A program made the position numbers and the translations under genes. This document shows, in pieces, positions 52,670 to 61,290 of a stretch of 64,000 bases of DNA (position 1 is its first letter; each line of letters begins with the position of its first letter). The notes beneath the pieces were generated by a model. The model saw nothing but the letters and a program-made list of their open reading frames with translations. It did not search any database and was not told where the DNA came from. The DNA comes from Nocardia mangyaensis (GTDB lineage Bacteria > Actinomycetota > Actinomycetes > Mycobacteriales > Mycobacteriaceae): contig NZ_CP018082.1 of the NCBI RefSeq assembly GCF_001886715.1, positions 7,068,001 to 7,132,000 of the forward strand. Reading direction: 5' to 3'.

Positions 52670-53632
52670 ATGGGCGCCGATACGTTCGTTTATGCGATTC
52701 CGCTGCGTACGCGGTTTCGGGGGATCACCATGCGCGAGGGGATGTTGATTCGGGGGCCGCTGGGGTGGGGGGAGTTCTGCGCGTTTCCCGAGTACGACGA
52801 TCGGGAGGCGGCGGGGTGGTTGGCGACGGCGGTGGAGCAGGTGACGGTGGGATGGCCCACGCCGGTACGGGAGCGGATTCCGGTGAATTGCACGGTGCCT
52901 GCGGTCGGGCCGGAGGCGGCCGGTCGGATCGTGCGCGAGTCCGGTTGCGCCACTGCGAAAGTGAAGGTCGCCGATCATCCCGGCTCGCTCGCCGAGGATC
53001 TGGCGCGGGTCGCCGCCGTGCGGGAGGCGATCGGGGACGGGGCGATCCGGGTCGACGCCAATGCGGTGTGGGATGTGGACACCGCGGTGCGGAACATCGG
53101 TGAGATCGACCGGGCCGCTCGGGGATTGGAGTACGTGGAGCAGCCGTGCCGGACTGTCGAGGAATTGGCGGAGGTGCGGCGGCGGGTGCCGGTACGGATC
53201 GCGGCCGATGAATCGATCCGGCGGGCGGAGGACCCGTTGCGGGTCGCCGTCGCGGGGGCCGCGGATGTGGCGGTGCTCAAGTGCACGCCGCTGGGTGGGG
53301 TGCGGCGGGCACTGGCCGTCGCCGAGGCGGCCGGGCTGCCGACCGTCGTGTCGTCGGCGCTGGAGACGAGCGTCGGGCTGTCCGCACAGCTGGCATTGGC
53401 CGGTGCGCTGCCCGAGCTCGAATTCGCCTGTGGATTAGGCACTCTCGCGTTGTTCGAGGGTGATCTGGTGGCAGATTCGCTGCTACCGGTGGACGGGTGG
53501 CTGCCGGTTCCGACCGCTCCCCCGGACCCCGATCCGGCGCTGCTGGAGAAGTATCGACATCCCGATCCCGAGCGGGTCGAGTGGTGGTTGCGGCGGTACG
53601 AGCGGGTCAACGCACTCCTCGAGGTCGACTGA
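52670..53632 (+). CDS. menC: o-Succinylbenzoate synthase
   Basis: Enolase-superfamily enzyme of 320 aa dehydrating SHCHC to o-succinylbenzoate in menaquinone synthesis. The KxK acid/base motif is in TAKVKVADHP, the metal ligands are Asp in VDANAVWD, Glu in YVEQPC and Asp in IAADES, and the second base Lys is in AVLKCTPLGG. The length fits the actinobacterial MenC. ATG 52670 fits the leaderless spacing. No other men gene is in the window. Confidence 0.93.
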   Translation: MGADTFVYAIPLRTRFRGITMREGMLIRGPLGWGEFCAFPEYDDREAAGWLATAVEQVTVGWPTPVRERIPVNCTVPAVGPEAAGRIVRESGCATAKVKVADHPGSLAEDLARVAAVREAIGDGAIRVDANAVWDVDTAVRNIGEIDRAARGLEYVEQPCRTVEELAEVRRRVPVRIAADESIRRAEDPLRVAVAGAADVAVLKCTPLGGVRRALAVAEAAGLPTVVSSALETSVGLSAQLALAGALPELEFACGLGTLALFEGDLVADSLLPVDGWLPVPTAPPDPDPALLEKYRHPDPERVEWWLRRYERVNALLEVD

Positions 53633-53741
53633 CGCCGGCGGCCCGGCGGTGCCCGCACAGCGCGCGCACGCCGCAGCGCAGGACTCGGCTGCCGCTCGAC
53701 GTCGCACCGGCCGACTCGCTCCATGCCCGGACCCACCGTTA

Positions 53742-53755
53742 GGTTGTGCACAACC
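53742..53755. promoter_or_regulatory. Perfect 14-bp palindrome, candidate OhrR operator
   Basis: GGTTGTGCACAACC is a perfect palindrome 11 bp upstream of the ohrR -10 element, about where an autorepressor of the ohrR-ohr operon would bind. Confidence 0.55.
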
Positions 53756-53766
53756 CAATTGCGCGC

Positions 53767-53772
53767 TACAGT
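53767..53772 (+). promoter_or_regulatory. -10 element TACAGT for leaderless ohrR
   Basis: TACAGT is followed by 6 nt and the ATG at 53779. Confidence 0.55.
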
Positions 53773-53778
53773 ATGGGC

Positions 53779-54210
53779 ATGACCGACGGACTGGCCCTCG
53801 ACGAACAGCTCTGCTTCCCGCTCTACGCGGCGTCGCGGGCGATGACGTCGGTCTACCGCCCGAAGCTGGAACGCCTCGGGCTCACGTATCCGCAGTATCT
53901 GGTGATGCTGGCGCTGTGGGAGCACGACGGCCGCAGTGTCAGCGAACTCGGCAAGGCCCTCGATCTCGACTCGGGAACCCTGTCCCCCCTGCTCAAGCGG
54001 CTCGAGGCGGGCGGTTTCGTCGAACGGCGGCGGGCCGTCGAGGACGAGCGCCGCGTCGACATCGTGCTCACCGAACACGGGCGGGGCCTGCGAGCCGAAG
54101 CCTGCCGGATCCCCGCCGAGATGTCGGAGATCGTCGGACTGACCGCCGAGGAATTCGATGCCCTGCGCGGCCTGCTGCGCAAACTCACGCACACCCTCAC
54201 GGAGAAATGA
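53779..54210 (+). CDS. ohrR: OhrR, MarR-family organic peroxide sensor
   Basis: MarR-type repressor of 143 aa. The peroxide-sensing Cys is in [13 protein letters not shown] near residue 14, the Tyr partners are present, and the winged helix has [26 protein letters not shown] single reactive Cys close to the N-terminus places it in the one-Cys or mixed-disulphide type; no second distant Cys except in EACRIP is seen. The ATG at 53779 fits the leaderless spacing and gives the standard N-terminus. It is coupled to ohr and presumably represses it until organic hydroperoxides oxidise the Cys. Confidence 0.93.
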   Translation: MTDGLALDEQLCFPLYAASRAMTSVYRPKLERLGLTYPQYLVMLALWEHDGRSVSELGKALDLDSGTLSPLLKRLEAGGFVERRRAVEDERRVDIVLTEHGRGLRAEACRIPAEMSEIVGLTAEEFDALRGLLRKLTHTLTEK

Positions 54211-54218
54211 GAGCTGAC

Positions 54219-54641
54219 ATGAAGGTCCTCTACACCGCAGAAGCCCTTGCCACCGGCGAAGGCCGCACCGGCCACGGCCGCACCACCGACGGCAAGCTCG
54301 ACGTGACCCTGGCCCCGCCGAAGGAGATGGGCGGCGACGGCGCGGGCACCAACCCCGAACAGCTCTTCGCCGTCGGCTACGCGGCCTGCTACCACTCCGC
54401 CCTGCGCTTGGTCGGCAAGCAAGCGGGCGCGAACGTCAGCGATTCCACCGTCGGCGCCCGCGTTTCGATCGGCCCGAACGACGCGGGCGGCTTCGAACTC
54501 GCCGTCACCCTCGAGGTGACCCTCCCCCACCTCCCCCGCGACGAGGCCAAGGCCCTCGCCGACAAGGCCCACCAGGTCTGCCCCTACTCCAACGCCACCC
54601 GCGGCAACATCGACGTCGACATCCAGGTCACCGACGACTGA
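54219..54641 (+). CDS. ohr: Organic hydroperoxide resistance protein Ohr
   Basis: Thiol peroxidase of 140 aa reducing organic hydroperoxides. The two catalytic Cys are in YAACYHSAL and [12 protein letters not shown], with the conserved Glu in [11 protein letters not shown]. The protein begins [10 protein letters not shown], so ATG 54219 is preferred; an ATG at 54207 overlapping the ohrR stop (ATGA) would add four residues. The whole gene uses strongly C-ending codons. With ohrR it forms a peroxide-inducible operon. Confidence 0.95.
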   Translation: MKVLYTAEALATGEGRTGHGRTTDGKLDVTLAPPKEMGGDGAGTNPEQLFAVGYAACYHSALRLVGKQAGANVSDSTVGARVSIGPNDAGGFELAVTLEVTLPHLPRDEAKALADKAHQVCPYSNATRGNIDVDIQVTDD

Positions 54642-54755
54642 TCCACCGGCGAACACCGCCCCCGGGACCACCGATCACCACGCTCCGATGGCGTCGACCT
54701 CGACCGCGACTCATCTGAGAGCGCGGTGATCCGGGGGCGTGAATCCGATGGCAGC

Positions 54756-55403
54756 TCACGGACGTATGCGTCCTGATTCGTATGCCCACATCGCGGCCTC
54801 GACGCGGTTGCGCAGCCCGAGTTTGGTGAGGATGCCGCCGATGTGGGTCTTGACCGTGCCGAGCGAGAGGAAAAGCCGGTCGCCGATCTCGTTGTTCGTC
54901 AGGCCGGCGGCGAGCAGGGCGAGCACGTCCTCCTCCCGGGCGGTGAGCGGATCCATCGGCTGTCGCGGACGCGGGGGCCGGCGGGCGAATTCGGCCAGCA
55001 GGCGCACGGTGATCCGGGGCGCGATGAGGGCGTCACCGTTCGCGGCGGCGCGCAGTGCCTCGCCGATGAGTTGTGGGCCCGCGTCCTTGAGCAGGAAACC
55101 CTTGGCGCCCGCGCGCAGCGCGGCGTGGACGTACTCGTCGAGGTCGAAGGTGGTGATGATGACGACCGCGACCGGATCGGTGACATCTGTTCCGGCGAGC
55201 AGCGCGGTGGCCTCGATGCCGTCGAGCCGAGGCATGCGGATGTCGAGCAGCGCGACGTCTGGGCGCAGTCGGCGTGCGAGTTCGACCGCCGCCACGCCGT
55301 CGGAGGCCTCGCCGACGACCTCGATACCGGGCTGAGTTTCCAGGAGCATGCGCAGGCCCGTGCGCACGGTCTCCTGGTCGTCGGCGACGAGAACGCGGAT
55401 CAT
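54756..55403 (-). CDS. NarL/LuxR-family response regulator
   Basis: Response regulator of 215 aa. The receiver domain has VADDQE, the phospho-Asp in VALLDIRMP, the Thr in IITTFD and the Lys in FLLKDAG. The LuxR domain has LTAREEDVLALLAAGLTNNEI and the recognition helix in SLGTVKTHIGGI. It is coupled to its kinase by ATGA. Targets are unknown; the upstream DUF2306 gene in the same operon may be part of the sensory system. Confidence 0.94.
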   Translation of the reverse strand: MIRVLVADDQETVRTGLRMLLETQPGIEVVGEASDGVAAVELARRLRPDVALLDIRMPRLDGIEATALLAGTDVTDPVAVVIITTFDLDEYVHAALRAGAKGFLLKDAGPQLIGEALRAAANGDALIAPRITVRLLAEFARRPPRPRQPMDPLTAREEDVLALLAAGLTNNEIGDRLFLSLGTVKTHIGGILTKLGLRNRVEAAMWAYESGRIRP

Positions 55404-56539
55404 GCCGCACCTCTCAGCGGCAGCGCTGCGCGCAGCGTCCAGCCGCCGCCGGGATCCGGGCCCGCGATGACGTGTCCACCCAGAAGTGCTGTGCGCTCGG
55501 ATATTCCGCGTAGGCCGTGGCCATCGCCGGAGGAGGGACGGGCGGCGGCACCGTCATTGTGGACCAGGATGTTCGCGGACTTCGCGTCTACGGTGACGGT
55601 CACCGCGATCGCGGTGGCCGCGCGGGCGTGACGTCGTGCGTTGGTGATTCCTTCTTGTGCGATGCGGAACAGCGTCGAGGCGACGAGGTCGGGCAGATCG
55701 TCCGGCGCGTGGACGCGCACGGCCACCGGTGGCGGGCCGGGGTCCGCGAGGTCGACGAGCTCGGTCAGGCCCGCGGCAGGTACGTAGCCGGCGGGCGCAC
55801 GCAAGGTCCGCACGAGCGAGCGCATGTCGGTGAGGACCGCCTGCGCCTCGCGCTCGATCACGTCGAGTGACGCCGCCACCCGTGACACATCGGGCAGCTC
55901 GGCGCCCGCGACCTGCGCGCGGATCGCGATGGCCGAGACGTGGTGTGCCACGGTGTCGTGCAGGTCGCGGGCCAGAGCCTCGCGTTCACGCGCGCGAACG
56001 GCGTCGAGCTCCCCGGCGCGCGACTCCACGCGTTCGCGGCGCAGGGCCCCGATCAAGCATGCGCCGCCCACGAACGCGACCCCGGCGACAGCCCCGGCGA
56101 ATCCCTCCCCACCGAGCACGATCGACAGCCCGACGCCGAGGCCGAGCAGTGCGCCACCCACGAGCCGATCGCGCCCCGATCCCCAGCGGAACACGGCATA
56201 GGGAATGCTGAGCACCGCGAACATCGTCACCAGCCCGGTCGGTGAGCTTCCCGCGACGGTCCGCGCGACGGTGAATCCCGCCGTCACCACGGTCATGACC
56301 GCGACGACGACCAGCGGGCGCGACCGGCGCCACAGTAGGCCGGGCAGGATCGCGAGGGTGACCAGCGTCGTCGCGAGCGGCCACGTCAGGTCGGTGCGGA
56401 CCGCGCCCTCGACGACCGCGGCGGCGGCCAACACGATGACGAGCACGATATCGCGCGGCTGGGGACCGTCGGCGCCCGGCGCGGCGGGGCGCGACCACCC
56501 GACGCCGAGCAACCCTCGCACAGTAGGCATGCTACTCAC
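55400..56539 (-). CDS. Sensor histidine kinase (HisKA_3 type)
   Basis: Kinase of 379 aa. The first ~165 residues contain about five TM helices; the H-box follows in ALARDLHDTVAHHVSAIAI, and the HATPase domain has FRIAQEGITNARRHA (N-box) and GDGHGLRGISERTALL (G-box). There is no large extracellular loop, so it is probably an intramembrane sensor. The start is GTG 56539, overlapping the upstream stop (GTGA); ATG 56530 is an alternative. It is coupled on both sides. Confidence 0.92.
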   Translation of the reverse strand: MSSMPTVRGLLGVGWSRPAAPGADGPQPRDIVLVIVLAAAAVVEGAVRTDLTWPLATTLVTLAILPGLLWRRSRPLVVVAVMTVVTAGFTVARTVAGSSPTGLVTMFAVLSIPYAVFRWGSGRDRLVGGALLGLGVGLSIVLGGEGFAGAVAGVAFVGGACLIGALRRERVESRAGELDAVRAREREALARDLHDTVAHHVSAIAIRAQVAGAELPDVSRVAASLDVIEREAQAVLTDMRSLVRTLRAPAGYVPAAGLTELVDLADPGPPPVAVRVHAPDDLPDLVASTLFRIAQEGITNARRHARAATAIAVTVTVDAKSANILVHNDGAAARPSSGDGHGLRGISERTALLGGHVIAGPDPGGGWTLRAALPLRGAA

Positions 56540-57225
56540 GCCTCGGCCAAAGCGGCGCGGTGACGCCGACGGGCCGCGCGGCGGCGGACGATCACCCATT
56601 CGGCCACGATGGCATTGATGATCCACCCGGCATCCATCTGCACCACCCGCGCGACGACGTCGGGCTCGCCGAACATCAGCAGGAACGGCCCGGAGGTGAG
56701 CACCTGGGTACCCGCGCCCAAGGCCAGCGCGTAGGCGCGGATCATCCACGCGCCGTGCGCGGACCTGTCGCGACGCGCGATCGCGGCCACCCCCGCGGCA
56801 AGGAAGGCGAGCATCAACCCTCCAACGAGGTACCGCGACAGCGCGAGCACCACCCCGTCGACGGGCGGCGAATCGTAGAACGCGGTCATCCACAGTCCGC
56901 TCACCGCGACCACCAGTCCCGCCGGAACAAGCAGGTAACGCCCCGCGAATCGATGCCACGCGAGATGCCTGCGACGCAGACCCGGCAGAAACTGGAACGC
57001 ACCGACGACCGAGTAGACCAGCGCGCCGACAATGTGCACGACGACCGGCAACGGCATCCGCAGAAACCGCGCGTTATCGAGTGTCTCGGGCGCCCCCGAC
57101 ACGATCTCGCCGATGCGTATCATCCCGGCCAGCGACGGCACGAGGGCGAGCAGGATCAGTCCGGCTGCGATCAGCCATTCACGGCGAGGAATGCTCCCAG
57201 GTACGTCCATATCGTGATCGTGCAC
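56536..57225 (-). CDS. DUF2306 membrane protein in a two-component operon
   Basis: Membrane protein of 229 aa with about seven TM helices. The DUF2306 signatures are VHIVGALVYSVVGAFQFLPGL, RRHLAWHRFAGRYL and RSAHGAWMIRAYALALGAGTQ, with conserved His that could bind haem or act in sensing. It is the first gene of the operon with the kinase and the regulator and is coupled to the kinase, so it may be an accessory sensor or a target. Start at GTG 57225; ATG 57210 is also possible. Confidence 0.85.
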   Translation of the reverse strand: MHDHDMDVPGSIPRREWLIAAGLILLALVPSLAGMIRIGEIVSGAPETLDNARFLRMPLPVVVHIVGALVYSVVGAFQFLPGLRRRHLAWHRFAGRYLLVPAGLVVAVSGLWMTAFYDSPPVDGVVLALSRYLVGGLMLAFLAAGVAAIARRDRSAHGAWMIRAYALALGAGTQVLTSGPFLLMFGEPDVVARVVQMDAGWIINAIVAEWVIVRRRAARRRHRAALAEA

Positions 57226-57306
57226 GCGACGACCGCACCACCGCTTCGGCCATCCGGCCGAAGCTGCTCCCCACGGAACACCAGGCCCAGCACCTATGTA
57301 GCGGCC

Positions 57307-57834
57307 TCACCCGAACCGCACCCCACACCCCCCGAAAGTAGCCCGAATCAGCAGCGCCGCTTCAGGCCCGATCACTCCGTCGACCAATTCGATATAGCGA
57401 GTGCAGAATTCGGGCCCATGGGGCGCCTCTCCCGCAGTAGGCGCGAGGTGATGGGCGAGTTCGTGCAGTACCACCAGCTCGCGCAATGCCCATGCGCTCA
57501 CGCCGGTGTGCAATGGCACTGCCAGGACCGCCTCGGCCACCTCGTAGTGAGCGGCAGAACTCCCGGCCCGAGCCCGGACCCGCACCGGCACCCCCGCCCG
57601 TGCCCATTGCCCCCGAACCCAGTTCAGCGCGAGCACCTTGTCCACATAGCTCTGCACCGACTCGACCGACGCGAACCGCCGCTCGACCGGCAAGGTCACC
57701 TGCGACCCATAGATGTCCACCGTCCGATGCCCGAACTCGGCAGCCCGATCGAACACCCCCCGCACCAACTGCTCACCGTCGTACACCTTGGCCCGCTGAC
57801 TGTCCCGTCGCGGCTGCCTCCCATCATCGGACAC
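57307..57834 (-). CDS. TIGR04338 family metallohydrolase
   Basis: Zinc-metallopeptidase-like protein of 175 aa. The zinc-binding HEXXH is in LVVLHELAHHLAP, with a third ligand probably His or Glu in APHGPEFCTRYIEL. The N-terminal half contains VYDGEQLVRGVFD and FASVESVQSYVDKVLAL, both typical for the TIGR04338 family. GTG 57834 has GGAG 8 nt upstream. It lies 156 nt downstream of a DUF2786 gene, the usual partner of this family. The substrate is unknown. Confidence 0.85.
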   Translation of the reverse strand: MSDDGRQPRRDSQRAKVYDGEQLVRGVFDRAAEFGHRTVDIYGSQVTLPVERRFASVESVQSYVDKVLALNWVRGQWARAGVPVRVRARAGSSAAHYEVAEAVLAVPLHTGVSAWALRELVVLHELAHHLAPTAGEAPHGPEFCTRYIELVDGVIGPEAALLIRATFGGCGVRFG

Positions 57835-57990
57835 GGCCCACTCCAGACCCACCGCCCCGCATTGCGATTCTCCGACCGGGTTCAGCGCCCGGCGAAAGCC
57901 CCGGGCCCATCGGGTCGACGGGGCGGTAGGGAGCACCCGCATGATGCCGCCTGCCCCGCATCCTGACGGCACCACCCGCTCCGGCAGTTC

Positions 57991-58824
57991 TCAACGACCC
58001 GTGAGTTTCGCGCGGGCCGCGGGCAGTTCCGGCAACGCCCCCAGCCGCGCGGTACGCCCCGCCCGATCTCCCGCCCGGCGAGCAGCAGCCGAATGCCCGG
58101 TGGACGCCTGCGGCCCACGCCAGATCCCACGAGCCTCGGAGGTGGCCGTGTAGAAGTCGGTCAACGCAACCTCCTTGTCGCGCAGCGCCAGCGCCGTCCC
58201 CGTGGATTCGGCTTTCGATTCCTCGGCGACCACTTCGGCCTTCACCTCGGCCAGGCGGGCACCCACCCGCGCCGCGAAAGCCATCTGAAAGTTGAGCCGG
58301 GCCGTCACCCCGGCCACCGGCGCCTCCACCTCGCGCCGCACCGTCCGACCGAATCGCTTCTCGCTGACGATCTTGACAACCGTCGCCTCCCGATACGCAC
58401 CGGATTTGATGTAGTGGTCCGAGGCCCGCACCATCTGGATGAGCAGGCTCGCGTAGAGCGCTTCGCAGGCGTCGATGTCGGCGTCGAAACCGTAGGCGTA
58501 GACCTGGGCGGAGGTGCGAGCGACATCGCAGCGCACATCGTTGGCGGTCGCGATGGCGACGAACAACTGCACGTAAGTGCGCAGCCCCTTTCGCCCCGGC
58601 TCACCGATCGGGATGATCCGCTGCACCGGCACCGGCCTGCGCTCCCGGCTCGCGATGTGCGAACGCGCGACCGCCAGATCGATCGACGATTTCGTCGCCA
58701 ACCGCTGCGCCGCCGCCAGGAAAGCCTCGGCCTCGTGCTCGTTGTCGGTGGACTCGGCCTTGCGCAGCAAACCCCCGATCCGGGTAAGCATCCGGTCGGG
58801 CGCCGGCAGCGAGGGACTGGTCAC
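57991..58824 (-). CDS. DUF2786 domain protein
   Basis: Protein of 277 aa. The N-terminal DUF2786 domain reads LTRIGGLLRKAESTDNEHEAEAFLAAAQRLATKS, followed by a helical central region (ANDVRCDVARTSAQVYAYGF) and a basic, low-complexity C-terminus. DUF2786 occurs in phage-like and chromosomal proteins of unknown function and often pairs with TIGR04338, as here. GTG 58824 lies 7 nt after TACCCT. The last 25 codons are Arg/Ala-rich. Confidence 0.85.
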   Translation of the reverse strand: MTSPSLPAPDRMLTRIGGLLRKAESTDNEHEAEAFLAAAQRLATKSSIDLAVARSHIASRERRPVPVQRIIPIGEPGRKGLRTYVQLFVAIATANDVRCDVARTSAQVYAYGFDADIDACEALYASLLIQMVRASDHYIKSGAYREATVVKIVSEKRFGRTVRREVEAPVAGVTARLNFQMAFAARVGARLAEVKAEVVAEESKAESTGTALALRDKEVALTDFYTATSEARGIWRGPQASTGHSAAARRAGDRAGRTARLGALPELPAARAKLTGR

Positions 58825-58831
58825 CTCGTCG

Positions 58832-58837
58832 AGGGTA
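58832..58837 (-). promoter_or_regulatory. -10 element TACCCT for DUF2786 gene
   Basis: On the minus strand TACCCT ends 7 nt before the GTG at 58824. Confidence 0.45.
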
Positions 58838-58923
58838 GGGCACCGCACCGACACCCGGCCGCAGCGCAACTGACCCGAAAGTAGCCCAAAGGGCAGGACG
58901 ATCGGACGCAACGAGCCGTCACC

Positions 58924-58989
58924 ATGTATGTTGCCTGTTGCACCGCACGGGTGTGCTGCTGCTCACGTCTCGACCCTGGAGTGTCTGCG
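58924..58989 (+). other. In-frame Cys-rich upstream segment of the sugar-binding protein
   Basis: From ATG 58924 the frame reads MYVACCTARVCCCSRLDPG and then runs into the binding-protein gene without a stop. Five of the first 13 codons are Cys (TGT TGC, later TGC TGC TGC). Cys-rich upstream peptides control sulfur genes in mycobacteria, but those end in a stop. Here the segment could be an alternative N-terminus or a translated leader. Confidence 0.4.
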
Positions 58990-60267
58990 ATGGCCTTGAA
59001 GTTCGTCCCCAGAGCGACCATGGTTGCTGCCTCGATCGCGTTGCTCACCGCATCGTTCGCCAGTGGCTGCTCCAGTGACAACGGAGGTAACCCGCTCGAC
59101 GAGAATCTGACGGGCCGCGGCCCGATCACCTACGTCGAGGGCAAGGACACCACCGAGACCGGTGTGGTCAAGCAGCTCATCGACCGGTGGAACGCCGCGC
59201 ATCCGGACGAGCAGGTGACGTTCAAGGAGCAGTCGGCCGACGCCAACCAGCAGCGCGACGACCTCGCCGAGCACTTCCGCGCCAAGCAGGACGGCTACGA
59301 CGTGGTCGCCCTCGACGTGCCGTGGACCGCGGAGTTCGCCGCCAAGGGCTGGATCCAGCCGCTGAAAGACTCCTTCGCGATCGACACCGCGCCGCTGCTC
59401 GCGCCGACCGTCGCCAGCGCCACCTACAACGGCACCCTGTACGCGGCCCCGCGCAACACCAACGGCGGCCTGCTGTACTACCGCACCGACCTGGTGCCCA
59501 ACCCGCCGCGTACCTGGACCGAGATGCTCGGCCAGTGCCAGATCGCGCGCGACAACAACATCGGCTGCTACGCCGGTCAGCTCGCCCCCTACGAGGGCCT
59601 GACCGTGAACACCTCCGAGGTCATCAACGCCTTCGGCGGCAGCTTCGTCGGCGCCGACGGCAAGACCCCGACCGTGAACAGCCCGGAGTCGAAGGCCGGC
59701 CTGAAGGTCCTCGTCGACGCCTACCAGAACGGTGACATCCCCAAGGAAGCCATCACCTTCAAGGAAGGCGAGAGCGCGAGCGCGTTCGAGTCCGGCAACC
59801 TGCTGTTCCTGCGCAACTGGCCCTACCTGTACGGCCAGGCCAACGCCGACGGCTCCGCGGTGAAGGACAAGTTCGGCGTCGCCCCGCTGCCGGGCAACAC
59901 CGGCGTCGGCGCCTCGACCCTGGGCGGCTACAACGCCGCGATCAGCGCGTTCTCCAAGAACAAGGCCACCGCCGCCGACTTCGTGCGCTACCTGATCAGC
60001 GAAGAGGCCCAGCAGATCATCGCCGCCGGTGCGCTGCCCTCGGTGCGCGCCTCGCTCTACGACGACCCGGCCCTGATCGCCAAGATGCCGTACCTGCCCG
60101 CGCTGAAGGAATCCATCGCCAGCGCCGTGCCGCGTCCGGTCACCCCGTTCTATCCCGCGGTGTCGAAGGCCATCCAGGACAACGCCTATGCTGCCCTGAA
60201 CGGCACGAAGTCCGTCGACGACGCGGTCGCCGGCATGCAAAAGGGCATCGAGACCGCCGGTTCGTAG
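58990..60267 (+). CDS. LpqY-like sugar (trehalose-type) binding lipoprotein
   Basis: Substrate-binding protein of 425 aa. The signal peptide ends in the lipobox ASGC. It resembles mycobacterial LpqY in ALDVPWTAEFAAKGW, LYAAPRNTNGGLLYYRTDL and ALPSVRASLYDDP, which line the trehalose site. It delivers a disaccharide to the permeases encoded downstream. ATG 58990 has GGAG 8 nt upstream and gives a normal signal peptide; the frame is open further upstream through the Cys-rich segment. The gene is the first of a three-gene operon. Confidence 0.85.
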   Translation: MALKFVPRATMVAASIALLTASFASGCSSDNGGNPLDENLTGRGPITYVEGKDTTETGVVKQLIDRWNAAHPDEQVTFKEQSADANQQRDDLAEHFRAKQDGYDVVALDVPWTAEFAAKGWIQPLKDSFAIDTAPLLAPTVASATYNGTLYAAPRNTNGGLLYYRTDLVPNPPRTWTEMLGQCQIARDNNIGCYAGQLAPYEGLTVNTSEVINAFGGSFVGADGKTPTVNSPESKAGLKVLVDAYQNGDIPKEAITFKEGESASAFESGNLLFLRNWPYLYGQANADGSAVKDKFGVAPLPGNTGVGASTLGGYNAAISAFSKNKATAADFVRYLISEEAQQIIAAGALPSVRASLYDDPALIAKMPYLPALKESIASAVPRPVTPFYPAVSKAIQDNAYAALNGTKSVDDAVAGMQKGIETAGS

Positions 60268-60312
60268 CGGAGCGCGCAGCGGACCCGACCAGACCGTAGG
60301 AGAGTAGTAACG

Positions 60313-61290
60313 GTGTCGGATCCTTCGGGACCCAAGCAGCGCGGGCTTGCGCTGGAACTGCAGCGATCCGGCAAGGCGTGGTTGTTCATCACGCCGGTGC
60401 TCGTCGCGCTGGCCGTCGTCATCGGATATCCGGTGTTCCAGGCGATCTGGATGTCCTTTCAGCAGGACGCCGGGATCGACCCGGCCACCGGCATGTTCGT
60501 CGAGGGCGGCAGCGCGGGGCTGAGCAACTACACGCACTGGCTGCTGCAGCAGTGCAATTCGCTCGGCGGCACGATCTCGTGCCCGACCGGCACGCTCGGC
60601 TCGCAGTTCTGGTCCGCGGTCTGGGTCACCCTGTTCTTCACGGTGGTGACGGTGTCGCTGGAGGCGCTGCTCGGCCTCGGCATGGCCATCGTGATGGGCA
60701 AGACCTTCCGTGGCCGGGCGCTGCTGCGCGCCGCCGTGCTGATCCCGTGGGCCATTCCCACCGCCGTCACCGCGCGGCTGTGGGAGTTCATGTTCCAGGC
60801 CGACGGCGTGGTGAACCGGGTGCTCGGCACCGACATCCTGTGGACCTCGGATGTGTGGGCCTCGCGATTCGCGGTGATCATGGCCGACGTGTGGAAGACG
60901 ACGCCGTTCATGGCGCTGCTGATCCTGGCGGGCCTGCAGGTGATCCCGAACGATGTGTACGAGGCCGCCAAGGTCGACGGCGCCTCGGCCTGGCAGCGGT
61001 TCGTGCACATCACGCTGCCGCTGCTCAAGCCCGCGCTGCTGGTCGCGATCCTGTTCCGCACCATGGACGCGCTGCGCATGTACGACCTGCCCGCGATCAT
61101 GACGCTGGGCAACCCGGCGACGAACACGCTGTCGATCCTGGTGGTCGACCAGGTGCGCCAAGGTCCCAACAGCGCCGCCGCGCTCTCGACGATCACCTTC
61201 CTGCTCGTCTTCGGTATCGCGTTCGTTCTGGTGAAGGTGCTGGGCGCCAACGCGGTTCGCACGCAAGAAGAACAGCGGAAGGCGGCCTGA
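60313..61290 (+). CDS. Sugar ABC transporter permease (SugA/MalF type)
   Basis: Permease of 325 aa with six TM helices. The EAA loop is YEAAKVDGASAWQRFVHITLP, which contacts the ATPase. An extracytoplasmic insert (about 55-95) contains two Cys (QQCNSLGGTISCPTG). GTG 60313 has AGGAG about 11 nt upstream. It is coupled to the second permease by TGATG. The likely cargo is trehalose or a similar disaccharide. Confidence 0.92.
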   Translation: MSDPSGPKQRGLALELQRSGKAWLFITPVLVALAVVIGYPVFQAIWMSFQQDAGIDPATGMFVEGGSAGLSNYTHWLLQQCNSLGGTISCPTGTLGSQFWSAVWVTLFFTVVTVSLEALLGLGMAIVMGKTFRGRALLRAAVLIPWAIPTAVTARLWEFMFQADGVVNRVLGTDILWTSDVWASRFAVIMADVWKTTPFMALLILAGLQVIPNDVYEAAKVDGASAWQRFVHITLPLLKPALLVAILFRTMDALRMYDLPAIMTLGNPATNTLSILVVDQVRQGPNSAAALSTITFLLVFGIAFVLVKVLGANAVRTQEEQRKAA

